Positions 1 through 8,692 of a stretch of DNA of 12,825 nt are shown piece by piece. The notes under the pieces were generated by a model that was given only the letters and a program-made list of their open reading frames with translations, was not told the origin of the DNA and ran no database searches. Position numbers and translations under genes: made by a program. The DNA is from an uncultured Asticcacaulis sp. (GTDB lineage Bacteria; Pseudomonadota; Alphaproteobacteria; Caulobacterales; Caulobacteraceae). The stretch is from positions 1-12,825 of the forward strand of contig CAMLLA010000081.1 of the NCBI GenBank assembly GCA_946480525.1. Reading direction: 5' to 3'. Numbering within the stretch: the first letter of the stretch is position 1; each line of letters opens with the position of its first letter.

Positions 1-1
1 G

Positions 2-418
2 CGCGACCGCAAGACGCCGATGAAGCCCATCGCAAAATATTCGGCATCCAGCCTGATCGGCAAGCTGGGCGACATGGATAAGTCAGCGCGTGAGGCGTGC
101 GTGACAGCGACTCTCAATGAAATCGACTTTGCCGTTGGCCACGCAAAAACAGCCATGACCGCCTGGGCCAATGCAGACCTTATGACTGCGCGCGCCAATT
201 CCCCCAGCTCGGCGACCCTGGCCTGCCTGGAAGGGGCATCATCGACCCGTGCCATGCTCGACCGCGCCACGGATGATACCGTCTCGGCCATCGACGCAGC
301 CCTGTCGAAACCGGGAAGGAGCGTTATCGCAGTCCCCTTAAGCGTATTGTTGCGGCCCGATGGCGCCCTCGAACGCCTCAAGGCCAAGGGCGACGACATT
401 TCCGAACCGGAGATGTGA
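2..418 (+). CDS. TraB/GumN-family protein, C-terminal part (5' end outside window)
   Basis: The frame is open from the first bases of the window, so this is the last 138 residues of a longer gene; the ATG at 20 is probably internal. The helical middle (AREACVTATLNEIDFAV, then TAMTAWANADL) followed by a C-terminal segment ending VIAVPLSVLLRPDG-ALERLKAKG fits the C-terminal domain of the TraB/GumN (Tiki-like) family. There the usual ending is a hydrophobic strand, GxxHLxGPxG, then a helix and a short tail. What is odd is that the GxxH part is replaced by PLSV here, so the conserved histidine is missing and the protein may be a non-catalytic member. Family members are often exported or lipid-anchored, but that end is not visible. 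It stops 36 bases before folC and is in the same frame, so the two may be co-transcribed. Family assignment is fairly good; function is unknown. Confidence 0.65.
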   Translation, partial: RDRKTPMKPIAKYSASSLIGKLGDMDKSAREACVTATLNEIDFAVGHAKTAMTAWANADLMTARANSPSSATLACLEGASSTRAMLDRATDDTVSAIDAALSKPGRSVIAVPLSVLLRPDGALERLKAKGDDISEPEM

Positions 419-454
419 TGGACAGGCCCGTGCAACCGGCCTAGACCGTGCTGC

Positions 455-1753
455 ATGACCGACCGCTTGTTACCCTTCGATGCGCCGCTGGAACGGCTGA
501 AAGCCCTGCACCCCAAGCTGATCGACCTCAATCTCGATCGCATGTTGCGGGTGTGCGCGGCGTTGGGCGATCCACAGGACAAGCTGCCGCCGGTCGTCCA
601 CGTTGCGGGGACAAACGGCAAGGGCTCGGTCCTGGCCTACTTACGCGCCATGGCAGAAGCGCAGGGCCTGAGGGTTCACGTCTACACCTCGCCGCACCTG
701 GTCCGCTTTGCCGAACGCATCCGGCTGGCGGGAAAATTGATCAGCGACGACTATCTGACCGATGTGCTCAACCGTGTCGAAGACGCCAATGCCGGCCAGC
801 CGCTGACCTTTTTCGAGTCGACCACCGCCGCAGCCTTCCTGGCCTTTTCCGAAACGCCGGCCGACCTGCTGCTGCTGGAGACAGGCCTGGGTGGTGCACT
901 GGATGCCACCAACATCGTCACCCACCCGAAACTGACCGTCATCACGCCGATCGACTACGACCATCAGGGCTTTCTGGGCGACGAACTGAACCAGATCGCC
1001 CGCCAGAAGGCCGGTATTTTCAAGCGCGGCACTCCCGCCCTGTCGGCTCGCCAGCCCGATGAGGCCGCCGCCGCACTTGAGCGCCAGGCGCTGAAACTGG
1101 GCGTGACCCTGACCAGCATGGGCCAAGGCTTCGACACATGGTCCGAACACGGTCGATTGGTCTTCCAGGACGAGGACGCGCTCTATGACCTGTCGCTGCC
1201 GCGCCTGGCAGGCGCGCACCAGATTGCCAATGCCGGCGTCGCCATCAAGGCCGCGCTGATGCTGGGCCTGACACCAGACTCCATCGACGAGGGCTTGAAG
1301 ACTGTGACCTGGCCGGGGCGGCTGCAACAAATCAAGGCGGGGCCTCTGTTCGCGGCGCTGCCGCCGGCATCTGAGCTATGGCTCGACGGTGGACACAATC
1401 CCCATGCGGCGCGGGCGCTGCGCAACTTCATCGACGGTCTGCAACTTCGCGACCCCAAGCCGTTGCAGGTCATCTGCGGCCTGATCAACACCAAGGACGC
1501 CGGCGAGTTCTTTGCCTCGTTTGAAGGCCTTGATGCGCGCTTTGCCTGCGTCGGCTTCTCGTCCGATGCCGCCATCGCGCCCGTCGATCTGGTCGTCGCC
1601 GCGCAAAACAAAGGGCTTGAAGCGGTTGTCGCCTCAAGCCCCCTGGATGTCATTCAATCGCTTAACTCAGAAGCGCATCGCGTCCTGATCTGCGGTTCGC
1701 TCTACCTGGCCGGCGATGTCCTGGCGATGTCGCCGGACACATGGCCTACCTAA
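455..1753 (+). CDS. folC: Bifunctional dihydrofolate synthase / folylpolyglutamate synthase
   Basis: A cytoplasmic Mur-ligase-family enzyme. It adds L-glutamate to dihydropteroate (making dihydrofolate) and then further glutamates to tetrahydrofolates, using ATP. It has 432 residues, a normal length. Visible motifs in order are: the P-loop HVAGTNGKGSV (49-59), TSPHL (78-82), FFESTT (119-124), LLETGLGGALDATN (140-153), TPIDYDHQGFLG (164-175), and KAGIFK (185-190), whose first Lys corresponds to the carbamylated lysine of the family. These are followed by the linker WPGRLQ (286-291) and, in the C-terminal domain, DGGHNPHA (311-318) and GSLYLAGDVL (414-423). The start at 455 is the only one possible: no ATG, GTG or TTG lies in frame between the upstream stop and this ATG. 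There is no clear Shine-Dalgarno, so translation may depend on the gene upstream. It converges with trxA, with a 28-base gap. Confidence 0.96.
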   Translation: MTDRLLPFDAPLERLKALHPKLIDLNLDRMLRVCAALGDPQDKLPPVVHVAGTNGKGSVLAYLRAMAEAQGLRVHVYTSPHLVRFAERIRLAGKLISDDYLTDVLNRVEDANAGQPLTFFESTTAAAFLAFSETPADLLLLETGLGGALDATNIVTHPKLTVITPIDYDHQGFLGDELNQIARQKAGIFKRGTPALSARQPDEAAAALERQALKLGVTLTSMGQGFDTWSEHGRLVFQDEDALYDLSLPRLAGAHQIANAGVAIKAALMLGLTPDSIDEGLKTVTWPGRLQQIKAGPLFAALPPASELWLDGGHNPHAARALRNFIDGLQLRDPKPLQVICGLINTKDAGEFFASFEGLDARFACVGFSSDAAIAPVDLVVAAQNKGLEAVVASSPLDVIQSLNSEAHRVLICGSLYLAGDVLAMSPDTWPT

Positions 1754-1781
1754 CAGCATCTCCGGCCGGCATTAGCTCGGT

Positions 1782-2108
1782 TTAGGCGATTGAGTTCTCA
1801 CCCAACCACTCAAGCAGCTTCGCCTTCGGCATTGCGCCGACCTTCATCGAGGTCATCTGGCCATTCTTGAACAGGATCATGGTCGGGATGCCGCGGACGC
1901 CGAAACGCGACGGCGTCATCGGCGAGTCCTCGATGTTGAGCTTGGCGATCTTGACCTTTTCGCCCAGGCCTTCGGCGACTTCTTCCAGGATCGGCGCGAT
2001 CTGCTTACATGGGCCGCACCACTCCGCCCAGAAATCGACCAGCACCGGAGTGTCGGACTTCAGCACGTCGGCTTCAAACGATTCGTCGGTAATCTTGTGG
2101 GTGCCCAT
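1782..2108 (-). CDS. trxA: Thioredoxin
   Basis: A small cytoplasmic disulfide reductase: it reduces ribonucleotide reductase, methionine sulfoxide reductase and other targets and is recycled by thioredoxin reductase. Its 108 residues form a single thioredoxin fold, the standard length. The active site is WCGPC (30-34, cysteines 31 and 34). A buried Asp lies at 25 in VDFWAEW, and the cis-proline is Pro75 in the GIPT motif. The C-terminal amphipathic helix is complete. There is no signal peptide. The start is supported by AGGAAAG about 8 bases upstream. It lies 72 bases downstream of addA on the same strand. That gap carries a TTGACA, so the gene probably has its own promoter in addition to any readthrough from the add genes. 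The 3' end faces folC, and I see no strong terminator in the 28 bases between them. Confidence 0.97.
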   Translation of the reverse strand: MGTHKITDESFEADVLKSDTPVLVDFWAEWCGPCKQIAPILEEVAEGLGEKVKIAKLNIEDSPMTPSRFGVRGIPTMILFKNGQMTSMKVGAMPKAKLLEWLGENSIA

Positions 2109-2151
2109 GATGGCTTTCCTTTCGCAGCGGGTGCTGCACTCTCAAACGTGA

Positions 2152-2177
2152 GCAATATGTAATTGTCGTCGTGTCAA
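2152..2177 (-). promoter_or_regulatory. Candidate trxA promoter
   Basis: On the minus strand a perfect TTGACA (2177-2172) is followed after 14 bases by TATTGC (2157-2152), about 43 bases before the trxA start. The short spacer resembles what is described for Caulobacter housekeeping-sigma promoters (TTGACGS, 10-14 bases, GCTANAWC), but the -10 match is poor. The -35 box begins 4 bases beyond the addA stop codon. Inferred from sequence only. Confidence 0.4.
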
Positions 2178-2180
2178 AAA

Positions 2181-5100
2181 TCAACGCGACAGAACTTCGG
2201 CAAGCCTGAGATTTACTAAGGTCTCACTTAAGGGCGTAAGCCTGGGGCCGTCGGTCCACAGAAGCGCCGCCTCCACTTTCCGTTCCGGATAGATGCCGCG
2301 CAAGAGCGCCACATAGCCCGCCATCTGGCGCTGATAGGCCACGGCCGCGTCTTCGGCGCGATCGGGCGCCGGACGGTTCGATTTATAGTCGATGACCAGA
2401 ACGCGGTGCGGCGTGACAACCAGCCGGTCGATGCGGCCCGACAGCATGATGGCGGCGCCGGCATCCGTTTCGCCAATCTGGCCGGCCAGGGCGACTTCGG
2501 CGCGCGAGTCCGGGCCAAAAGCTTCCGCGAAACGTTCGTCGTTCAAAACCGTCATGACAGCGTGGCGCATCTCGGCGCGCTGGTCGTCGTTGAGGTCGGT
2601 CTGGCGGTTGAGGAAACGGCGCGCCACGGCTTCGCGCATGTCGGGCGATACGTCCGGCAGCATTTCGAACAGCTTGTGGATCAGGTTGCCGCGCCGGTAG
2701 CGGCCGATGCCGTTGGCGGTTTCCAGCGGTGACGGCGCAGGCTCGTCGGCTTCGCGGTCTTCGTCGCCCATCTGCGAGATCGCCTGCCAGCGTTCAGATT
2801 CGATATCGGCCTGCGCGACCAGGGCCGTCACCCAGTCGGGCAACTTGACCTGGGCCGGCACGATGCGCGCTTCGGCCGGGACCAAGGGCGCGCGCTCGCC
2901 AAACACCTGCACCACCGCCACGTCCCTCTGTTCGGCGTCGTCGAATGGCGCGACCAGCTTCATCGGCTCGTCCTGCGTGACCATGCGGCCGAAGGCATCG
3001 CGCGCCAGATCGTACCAGCCGGGGAAATTGGCCAGGGGTGCCGCGCGCTTACCGGCATAGGCGCACAGGGTCAGGCGGTCGCGGGCGCGCGTCAGCGCCA
3101 CATAGAACAGGCGCAAGCTTTCCTGGTCGTCCTTCAGCGCCGTGGCGTTACGGATGTCGGTGATGGCCGGTACATCGCCCTTGCGGCCGCCGATACAGAG
3201 ATAGAGCCGGCCATCGGGATCGGTCAGCAGCAGGTCTTCGCGCCGCGCCGACTTATGCTGGGGCGCGATCGGCAGGATGACCCACGGCGATTCAAGCCCC
3301 TTGGAGCCGTGGACGGTCATCACCCGGACGCTGCGGCCGCCCTCTTCCTGCTCGCGCTTGATTTCCGAAGCATTGAACTCGAACAGGTCCAGACATTCCG
3401 ACAGGCTGTTGGCGCCGGCGCCTTCGGCCCTGAGCGCCAGTTGCAGCGTCTCTTCCAGTACGTCTTCGCATTCGTCGCCCAGCCGCGTCAGGAAACGCTG
3501 CTTCATGCTGCGACCGGCGCCGTCGCGGCGATTCAACACACGCGACAGGAAATCGAACGCCGGCAGACGGTTCGAGGCATTGAGCGCCCACAGGAGCAGG
3601 ATGCGCGCATCGGCGATCGGCCCCTCTTCGCCGCGCGCGTCGATCAGCGCGCCCCACAAAGATGTGCGACGGCCGTAGGACAGCTGGAACAACTCGTCCT
3701 CGCTGACGTCGCACAGCGGGCTTCGCAGCACGCAGGCCAGGGCCAGGTCATCCTTGGGCTGGAGGCAGAAGCGCATCAGGGCGCGCAGGTCCTGAAAGGC
3801 GATGTGTTCGCCGAGCTTCAACCGGTCGGCGCCCGACACAGCGACACCGGCGACCTTCAGTTCCCGGATAATATGTTCGAACAGGATGTCGCGTTTGCGC
3901 ACCAGGATCAGGATATCGCCGGCGTGCAGAGGCCGGCGCGTACGTTTGGCGCGGTCCCAGACGCTGCGGCCCGCCGCAATCTCATCGACAATGGTCGCCG
4001 CCAGTTGCCGCGCCAGCCGCTTGGCGGGGTGGGCCTGGCCGGGATCGTCGACGGCGCGCGCTTCATAGAGGTCGTCGGCATCGCGTTCTGCGGCGTCAAT
4101 CGGCAGGACCTGCGGCCACAGCTCGACGCAGGCCGGCGCTTCGGACCGGCGCGCTTCGTGAACGATGGTCTTGCCGGTGAAGTTCAGCGCCTCGGCCAGA
4201 TCGTCGCGGTCGAAGATGGTGTCGACAAAGCCCAAGACCTGCGGCAGCGAACGCCAGCTTTGCGTCAGTTGCGGCGCGACGAACCTTTCGCCGGCGGCCT
4301 CGATCACCCGCTCATAGCGCCGGCCCTGCTCGAGGAACTGCGACGGTTCGGCGCCCTGGAAGCCATAGATCGACTGCTTTTCGTCGCCGACGGCGAAGAC
4401 GGTGCGTGTCTGCGACGTGCGGCCATGGCCCGAGAAGAACTCATCCGTCAAAGCGCCAACGATCGCCCACTGGTCTTCGGAGGTGTCCTGCGCTTCATCG
4501 ACCAGTATGTGCTCAAGGCCCTCATCCAGCTTGAACAGCACCCAGGCCGCCATGCCGTCGCGCGTCAAAAGATTGCGCGTGTGGTTGATAAGGTCCTGGA
4601 AATCCAGACCACCGACGTCCGCCTTGGCTTCACGGTAGAAGGTGCTGAAGGCGATAAAGAGGTAGAGCGCATCGAGCGTATTGGCGGCGATCTCGACCGC
4701 CTTCAGCCGCTCGGCCAGCTCCAGCACCTCGGCAAAAAGACGATCGAGCAGGATGGCGTCGCTGGCCGAGGTTTCCTTGGTGTAGGGGTTCTTGCGCGGC
4801 TCGCCCGCCTTGGTGAAGAAAACCGCCTTCAGCGTGTCGAAGTCAAAGCCTCGCCCGGCGCTGTAGGCCATATGCAGATCAAGCAATGCCTGGCCGGCCT
4901 CGATATTGGTCTTGCTGCTGCCCAGCTTAAGCGACTTCGCCAGGTCTTCGATGATCCGCCATTCCAGCCGATCGGCATAGACCTGCAAACAGTCCTGGGT
5001 GGTACACGGCGTATCGATACCAAGGCTGCGGAAAATTTCCGCCCGCCAGTCGTCATGACTGTTTTGCAGCGCGGTAAATGCCGCCAGAATGTCGTCATGC

Positions 5101-5678
5101 TGCGCAATAAATTGGCCGAGCAGTTTTTCGAAGCCGAACGGTTTCAGCTTTGAAATCAACCGAGTGCGCGCGTCGATAATCGGTTCCTGTGCCGGCAGGA
5201 TCAGCAGATCCGACGCAGCGCTTTCTTCGATATCGGCCGCCTGGAAATCATCGATGACCGAAAAGGCCGGCGACAACCCGGCCTCAAGCGGGAAACGGCG
5301 CAGCAGTTTTTCGCAGAAGGCGTGGATGGTCTGGATCTTCAGGCCGCCCGGCGTCTCAAGCGCCTTGGCGAACAGGGCGCGAGCATTGGCCAGGTCACGC
5401 GGGTTTTCATCGATCGCCGCCAAGTCTTTGGCCAGCGTGTCGTTGTCGGCAACCGCCCAATGGCCCAGGCGCTCAAACAGGCGCGCCTGCATTTCCGCCG
5501 CCGCGGCCTTGGTATAGGTGACGCACAGGATGCGGTCGGGTTGGGCGCCACGCAGCAACAGGCGCGCCACGCGGTTGACCAGCGTAGACGTCTTGCCCGA
5601 CCCGGCGTTGGCGGTCAGGAAGCACGACGCCTTTGGATCAGCAGCGTCGTTCTGCGGATTGCGGCTCATATCGTTCAT
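2181..5678 (-). CDS. addA: Double-strand break repair helicase-nuclease subunit AddA
   Basis: The translocating helicase and nuclease subunit of AddAB, the RecBCD counterpart that unwinds and resects broken DNA ends for RecA. It has 1165 residues. UvrD-type helicase motifs in order are: a Q-motif-like DPKAS (14-18), Walker A ANAGSGKTS (23-31), CVTYTKAAAAEM (52-63), TIHAFCEKLLRRFP (117-130), the DEAQDT Walker B (394-399), GDEKQSIYGFQG (431-442), QSWRS (473-477), VMTVHGSKGLE (786-796) and RLFYVALTRARDRL (856-869). The C-terminal PD-(D/E)XK nuclease is intact: G997xxxH1001, GRID with Asp1084, IDYKS with Asp1097 and Lys1099, then Gln1116 and Tyr1122. The open frame extends 18 codons further upstream, but that part is Arg-rich and overlaps addB. 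I chose the ATG at 5678 because it forms an ATGA overlap with the addB stop and has GGGGAGG just upstream. An ATG three codons further on (5669) is an alternative. It is the last gene of the coupled run. Confidence 0.96.
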   Translation of the reverse strand: MNDMSRNPQNDAADPKASCFLTANAGSGKTSTLVNRVARLLLRGAQPDRILCVTYTKAAAAEMQARLFERLGHWAVADNDTLAKDLAAIDENPRDLANARALFAKALETPGGLKIQTIHAFCEKLLRRFPLEAGLSPAFSVIDDFQAADIEESAASDLLILPAQEPIIDARTRLISKLKPFGFEKLLGQFIAQHDDILAAFTALQNSHDDWRAEIFRSLGIDTPCTTQDCLQVYADRLEWRIIEDLAKSLKLGSSKTNIEAGQALLDLHMAYSAGRGFDFDTLKAVFFTKAGEPRKNPYTKETSASDAILLDRLFAEVLELAERLKAVEIAANTLDALYLFIAFSTFYREAKADVGGLDFQDLINHTRNLLTRDGMAAWVLFKLDEGLEHILVDEAQDTSEDQWAIVGALTDEFFSGHGRTSQTRTVFAVGDEKQSIYGFQGAEPSQFLEQGRRYERVIEAAGERFVAPQLTQSWRSLPQVLGFVDTIFDRDDLAEALNFTGKTIVHEARRSEAPACVELWPQVLPIDAAERDADDLYEARAVDDPGQAHPAKRLARQLAATIVDEIAAGRSVWDRAKRTRRPLHAGDILILVRKRDILFEHIIRELKVAGVAVSGADRLKLGEHIAFQDLRALMRFCLQPKDDLALACVLRSPLCDVSEDELFQLSYGRRTSLWGALIDARGEEGPIADARILLLWALNASNRLPAFDFLSRVLNRRDGAGRSMKQRFLTRLGDECEDVLEETLQLALRAEGAGANSLSECLDLFEFNASEIKREQEEGGRSVRVMTVHGSKGLESPWVILPIAPQHKSARREDLLLTDPDGRLYLCIGGRKGDVPAITDIRNATALKDDQESLRLFYVALTRARDRLTLCAYAGKRAAPLANFPGWYDLARDAFGRMVTQDEPMKLVAPFDDAEQRDVAVVQVFGERAPLVPAEARIVPAQVKLPDWVTALVAQADIESERWQAISQMGDEDREADEPAPSPLETANGIGRYRRGNLIHKLFEMLPDVSPDMREAVARRFLNRQTDLNDDQRAEMRHAVMTVLNDERFAEAFGPDSRAEVALAGQIGETDAGAAIMLSGRIDRLVVTPHRVLVIDYKSNRPAPDRAEDAAVAYQRQMAGYVALLRGIYPERKVEAALLWTDGPRLTPLSETLVNLRLAEVLSR

Positions 5679-8600
5679 GCCGCCTCCCCGTCTTCGCCAT
5701 CGCTCGCGTCGTCTTCGCCCAACACGTGCCACTCATAGAGCCGCGCCAGCTGGTCGTAGTCACCGCCGCGGTTTTTAAGGAACTGCGGGGCGATCCATGA
5801 GCGGTAGCCCATGTCGGGGTCCATATAGATCTCAAGACGGCGCTTCAGGCTGGTCAGGGCCGCTTCGGCCAGGTCGGCATTGGGCACGCCTTTTTCATAG
5901 ATGCCGCGTGGCGTCACCTGATCGGAGGCGACGCGGACATACATCATATCGCCGACCTCCTTGCCCGAAATGCCTTTGAACCCACCGTGGCGGAGGATTG
6001 CCGCCGTCAGGGTCAGCTGCGGATAGAAGCCGGCGAGAACCTGCTTGAGCGAGGCCGGGTAACCCGTCTTGAAGTCGACAATGTCAACCGCGTCGTCACG
6101 CACCTCCAACCGGTCGGCGCGCGCCTTGAGCGTAAACTTCCGGCCACGGACATTGAATTCTATCTCGCCCGCGCCTTCGATCAACAGCTTGGGCTTGGCA
6201 ACGCGGCGCTCGGCTTCGAACTCGACATATTTGCGCGCCATCGTCGGCAACAGCGGCTTTTGCAGTTCCAGTTGCGCTGGCGAATAGTGGGTGTTGGCCA
6301 GCTCGCTTTCCAGCAGGCCGGTCAGGCGGCGCACACCCTCTTCGCCAAGCGGCGTATCGTTTTCGACGAACTGTTCCAGGCTGGCATGGATGGCCGTGCC
6401 GCGTTGCCGCGCTTCGACGGGTTCATTCGGCCGGTCCATGGTGCGCAGGCCCAGCACCTTCTTGGCATAGATGGCGTAGGGGTCACGGACAAAGACCTCG
6501 ACCTCTGTGACCGACAGGTTGTCCGGCCGCGCCTCCAGCGGTGGCTTCGGGTCGGGCTGGCGGGCGGGCCTGAGCGACGGCGGCTTGTCCTTAAGGCCAC
6601 AGTCGAGCGCGCGCGACCAGTCCTGGACCTCGGTTCGCGTGGGGATGGTCTCCTGCGCGCCTTCGCACAGCGTTTTCAACCGCCACAGCCAGCGCGACTG
6701 GACCTGCGGCTCGCCTTCGCGGCGGCGGCGCGTAATCAGATAGGCTTCGGGAGAGGCGGCGGCTTGCAGGAAGTCGTGCGCCGACAGGCCGACGCGCCGT
6801 TCCGGCGTCGGCAGGCCCAGCTTTTTACGCATCGGCCGCGACAGGAAGGGGTCGATGTCCGGCGCCTGCGGCCACACGCCTTCTTCCAGCCCCGCCAGTA
6901 TGATGCGGTCGGCCTTGATGATCCGGGCTTCGATCGCGCCCAGGATTTGCAGGCGCGGGTGGGTATTGCCGCCGGTGCGGACCTTGGCGTCGCGCAGGAT
7001 GTGGGTGAGGATGTCGGCGAATTCGCGCGGGCTGGCTATGCGATAGTCAGCGCCTTCATGCATCAGTTCGGCGATCAGCGATGACGCTAGCGAACCCGCT
7101 GCCCCCGCCCACAGGGCGTCGGCATCGCGCGCCAGGCTTTGGGCCACGATCGAGAACAGGGTCAGGGAGGCGCCGAAATTGGTGAAGGGCTGGTCCAGGA
7201 TCGGCGTGATGGCGTCGCGATAGTCCGTCCACAGATCAATCGCATTCGGGTGTATCTTGTCCGCCGCCTTAAGTCTTGCCTCGATCGTGTCAAGGCCGTT
7301 GGGCCGCGCGCCTCTCAGGCCGTATTTTTCGACATCGCTCAGGGCCTGATCCTCGGCAAAGCGGCAGAGCGGGTTACGCCACAGGCTGAGCAGAAGCACC
7401 GGATCGTGGGGCTCGATCACCAGCCCGACCAGGTCATGCAGGAAACGGCCGGTCGGGCTGCTGAACAGAGGTTCACCACCCGAGGCGTCGGCGACCAAGC
7501 CCCAGCGCGACAGCCGCGCCGACACGCGCCGCGACAGGCTGAGATCGGGCGTCACCAGGGCCACGGTCTTGTCAGGTGTCTCCAGCGCCTCACGCATCAG
7601 CAGGGCTATGACACTGGCCGCGTCTTCGTCGCGGGCGGTGTCGATCTCATACAGGCCTTCAAGCCCTTCACTGATGGTGTGATCGCCTTCGTGTTTCAGA
7701 ATCTCGATCTGGGCCAGCCAGTCCTTGGTCGCTTCCGCCGGGCGCAGGGCTTCGTTGAGCAGCCGGCGGCGTGACCGTGCCCGCCGGTCGTCGCCATCGC
7801 GCGACGCCGGCCAGACCTGAACCTCGGCGCGCGGCACCTTGTGGCGGTCGATGAGGCGTTTCAGGGTCGATTGCGGATGCGATTCCTCGATCTGCTTCCA
7901 GGCATCCTCGGCCAGCGACAAATCCAGCCCAGGCAGCACGACGGCGCCCATACGCGCATTGGCGACGACGTCGGCCATGTCGGCGGTCGACGGCGCCGAC
8001 CCGGTCGTGCCGGCTAAAATGAGCGGCGTGCCGGGCGGGTTGTCGCGCCATTGCTCGACCAGCCGGCGGATCAGCGCCACCTGACGCTGCGACGGGTCCA
8101 TGGCGCCCAGGACCTGCAGTCTTCGCGGCCATTCGCGCACGGCGATTTCGAGAAAGCGCGCCGACAATTGCCAGTGCTCGGCCCAGGTGCCAAGACTATA
8201 CTGATCTTCGCCTTCGTTATGGACGAGGCGATCGAGCTTGTCTTCGGCATCGATCTCCTCCAGCGCCAGTGAATCGAAGAAGCGCGCCAGGCTGTCGGCC
8301 AGCTCCAACGCCAGGCGTCCCGAGATGTTGGGAATACCGGTATATTTTTCAGCGATCAGCCGCGCCAGTTCGAAACGCCGCCGCACGGGCGACAGGGCCG
8401 GCGGCAGATCGAGACCGAGCGCGTCGAGATCGAACGGCGGCTCACCTTCGTCGAGGTCGCCGATGGCGCGGATTTGCGGCAGCAGAAGGGGCTTGCCGCG
8501 CGCTTGGTGCGAAAAGGCCCGCGCCATGGCCCGGGCGCCGCGCCGCGTCGGCATGAGGATGGTCGCCTGCTCCAGTTGGCCATCAAGTGCCTGACAGAGA

Positions 8601-8692
8601 CCCAGGGCAAGGTCGTCAAGAAAACAGCGGCCGGACGGGATGGTGAACCAGCGCGGCCCGGCCCGGCCAAAAATGTCGCTGGCCGGGTTCAT
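5675..8692 (-). CDS. addB: Double-strand break repair protein AddB (RecB-like nuclease subunit)
   Basis: The partner of AddA in the AddAB end-resection machine. It has 1005 residues from the ATG at 8692. The N-terminal part is helicase-like but lacks a Walker A: the place where other AddB proteins carry GxGKT reads FTIPSGRCFLDD (16-27), so it is unlikely to bind ATP. Other landmarks are ILMPTRRGARAMARAF (45-60), ILAGLEEGVWPQ (598-609) and DPFLSRPMRKKLGLP (614-628). The C-terminal PD-(D/E)XK nuclease looks intact: RGTAIHA with His769, ARADRLEV with Asp860, IVDFKTG with Asp873 and Lys875, then a Tyr-Pro-Gln at 890-892. No cysteine follows residue 698, so the four-cysteine iron-sulfur cluster of Bacillus-type AddB is absent. 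The frame is open 42 codons further upstream, but that part lies inside murU. The ATG at 8692 overlaps the murU stop as ATGA, and the addB stop in turn overlaps the addA start. Confidence 0.93.
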   Translation of the reverse strand: MNPASDIFGRAGPRWFTIPSGRCFLDDLALGLCQALDGQLEQATILMPTRRGARAMARAFSHQARGKPLLLPQIRAIGDLDEGEPPFDLDALGLDLPPALSPVRRRFELARLIAEKYTGIPNISGRLALELADSLARFFDSLALEEIDAEDKLDRLVHNEGEDQYSLGTWAEHWQLSARFLEIAVREWPRRLQVLGAMDPSQRQVALIRRLVEQWRDNPPGTPLILAGTTGSAPSTADMADVVANARMGAVVLPGLDLSLAEDAWKQIEESHPQSTLKRLIDRHKVPRAEVQVWPASRDGDDRRARSRRRLLNEALRPAEATKDWLAQIEILKHEGDHTISEGLEGLYEIDTARDEDAASVIALLMREALETPDKTVALVTPDLSLSRRVSARLSRWGLVADASGGEPLFSSPTGRFLHDLVGLVIEPHDPVLLLSLWRNPLCRFAEDQALSDVEKYGLRGARPNGLDTIEARLKAADKIHPNAIDLWTDYRDAITPILDQPFTNFGASLTLFSIVAQSLARDADALWAGAAGSLASSLIAELMHEGADYRIASPREFADILTHILRDAKVRTGGNTHPRLQILGAIEARIIKADRIILAGLEEGVWPQAPDIDPFLSRPMRKKLGLPTPERRVGLSAHDFLQAAASPEAYLITRRRREGEPQVQSRWLWRLKTLCEGAQETIPTRTEVQDWSRALDCGLKDKPPSLRPARQPDPKPPLEARPDNLSVTEVEVFVRDPYAIYAKKVLGLRTMDRPNEPVEARQRGTAIHASLEQFVENDTPLGEEGVRRLTGLLESELANTHYSPAQLELQKPLLPTMARKYVEFEAERRVAKPKLLIEGAGEIEFNVRGRKFTLKARADRLEVRDDAVDIVDFKTGYPASLKQVLAGFYPQLTLTAAILRHGGFKGISGKEVGDMMYVRVASDQVTPRGIYEKGVPNADLAEAALTSLKRRLEIYMDPDMGYRSWIAPQFLKNRGGDYDQLARLYEWHVLGEDDASDGEDGEAA

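Noticed and set aside
424..442. Hairpin AGGCC/GGCCT between the TraB/GumN gene and folC
   Set aside because: The stem is only five bases with a nine-base loop and no T run. This is expected by chance at this GC content.
448..1062. A 204-codon plus-strand frame overlapping the start of folC
   Set aside because: It is the neighbouring frame of folC, Arg/Pro-rich, while the folC frame shows all the family motifs.
1754..1781. A bidirectional terminator between folC and trxA
   Set aside because: Only the short palindrome CCGGCCGG is present; no stable stem with a T run can be drawn in the 28 bases.
3255..5153. A 632-codon open frame on the plus strand, opposite addA
   Set aside because: It is antisense to the conserved helicase domain of addA. 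High-GC codon use in the real gene leaves this strand short of stops. The translation is Gln/Arg/Ala-rich with no recognisable motif.
5987..7084. A 365-codon open frame on the plus strand, opposite addB
   Set aside because: Same cause: it mirrors the addB nuclease region, is rich in Arg and Gln, and shows no domain or ribosome binding site.
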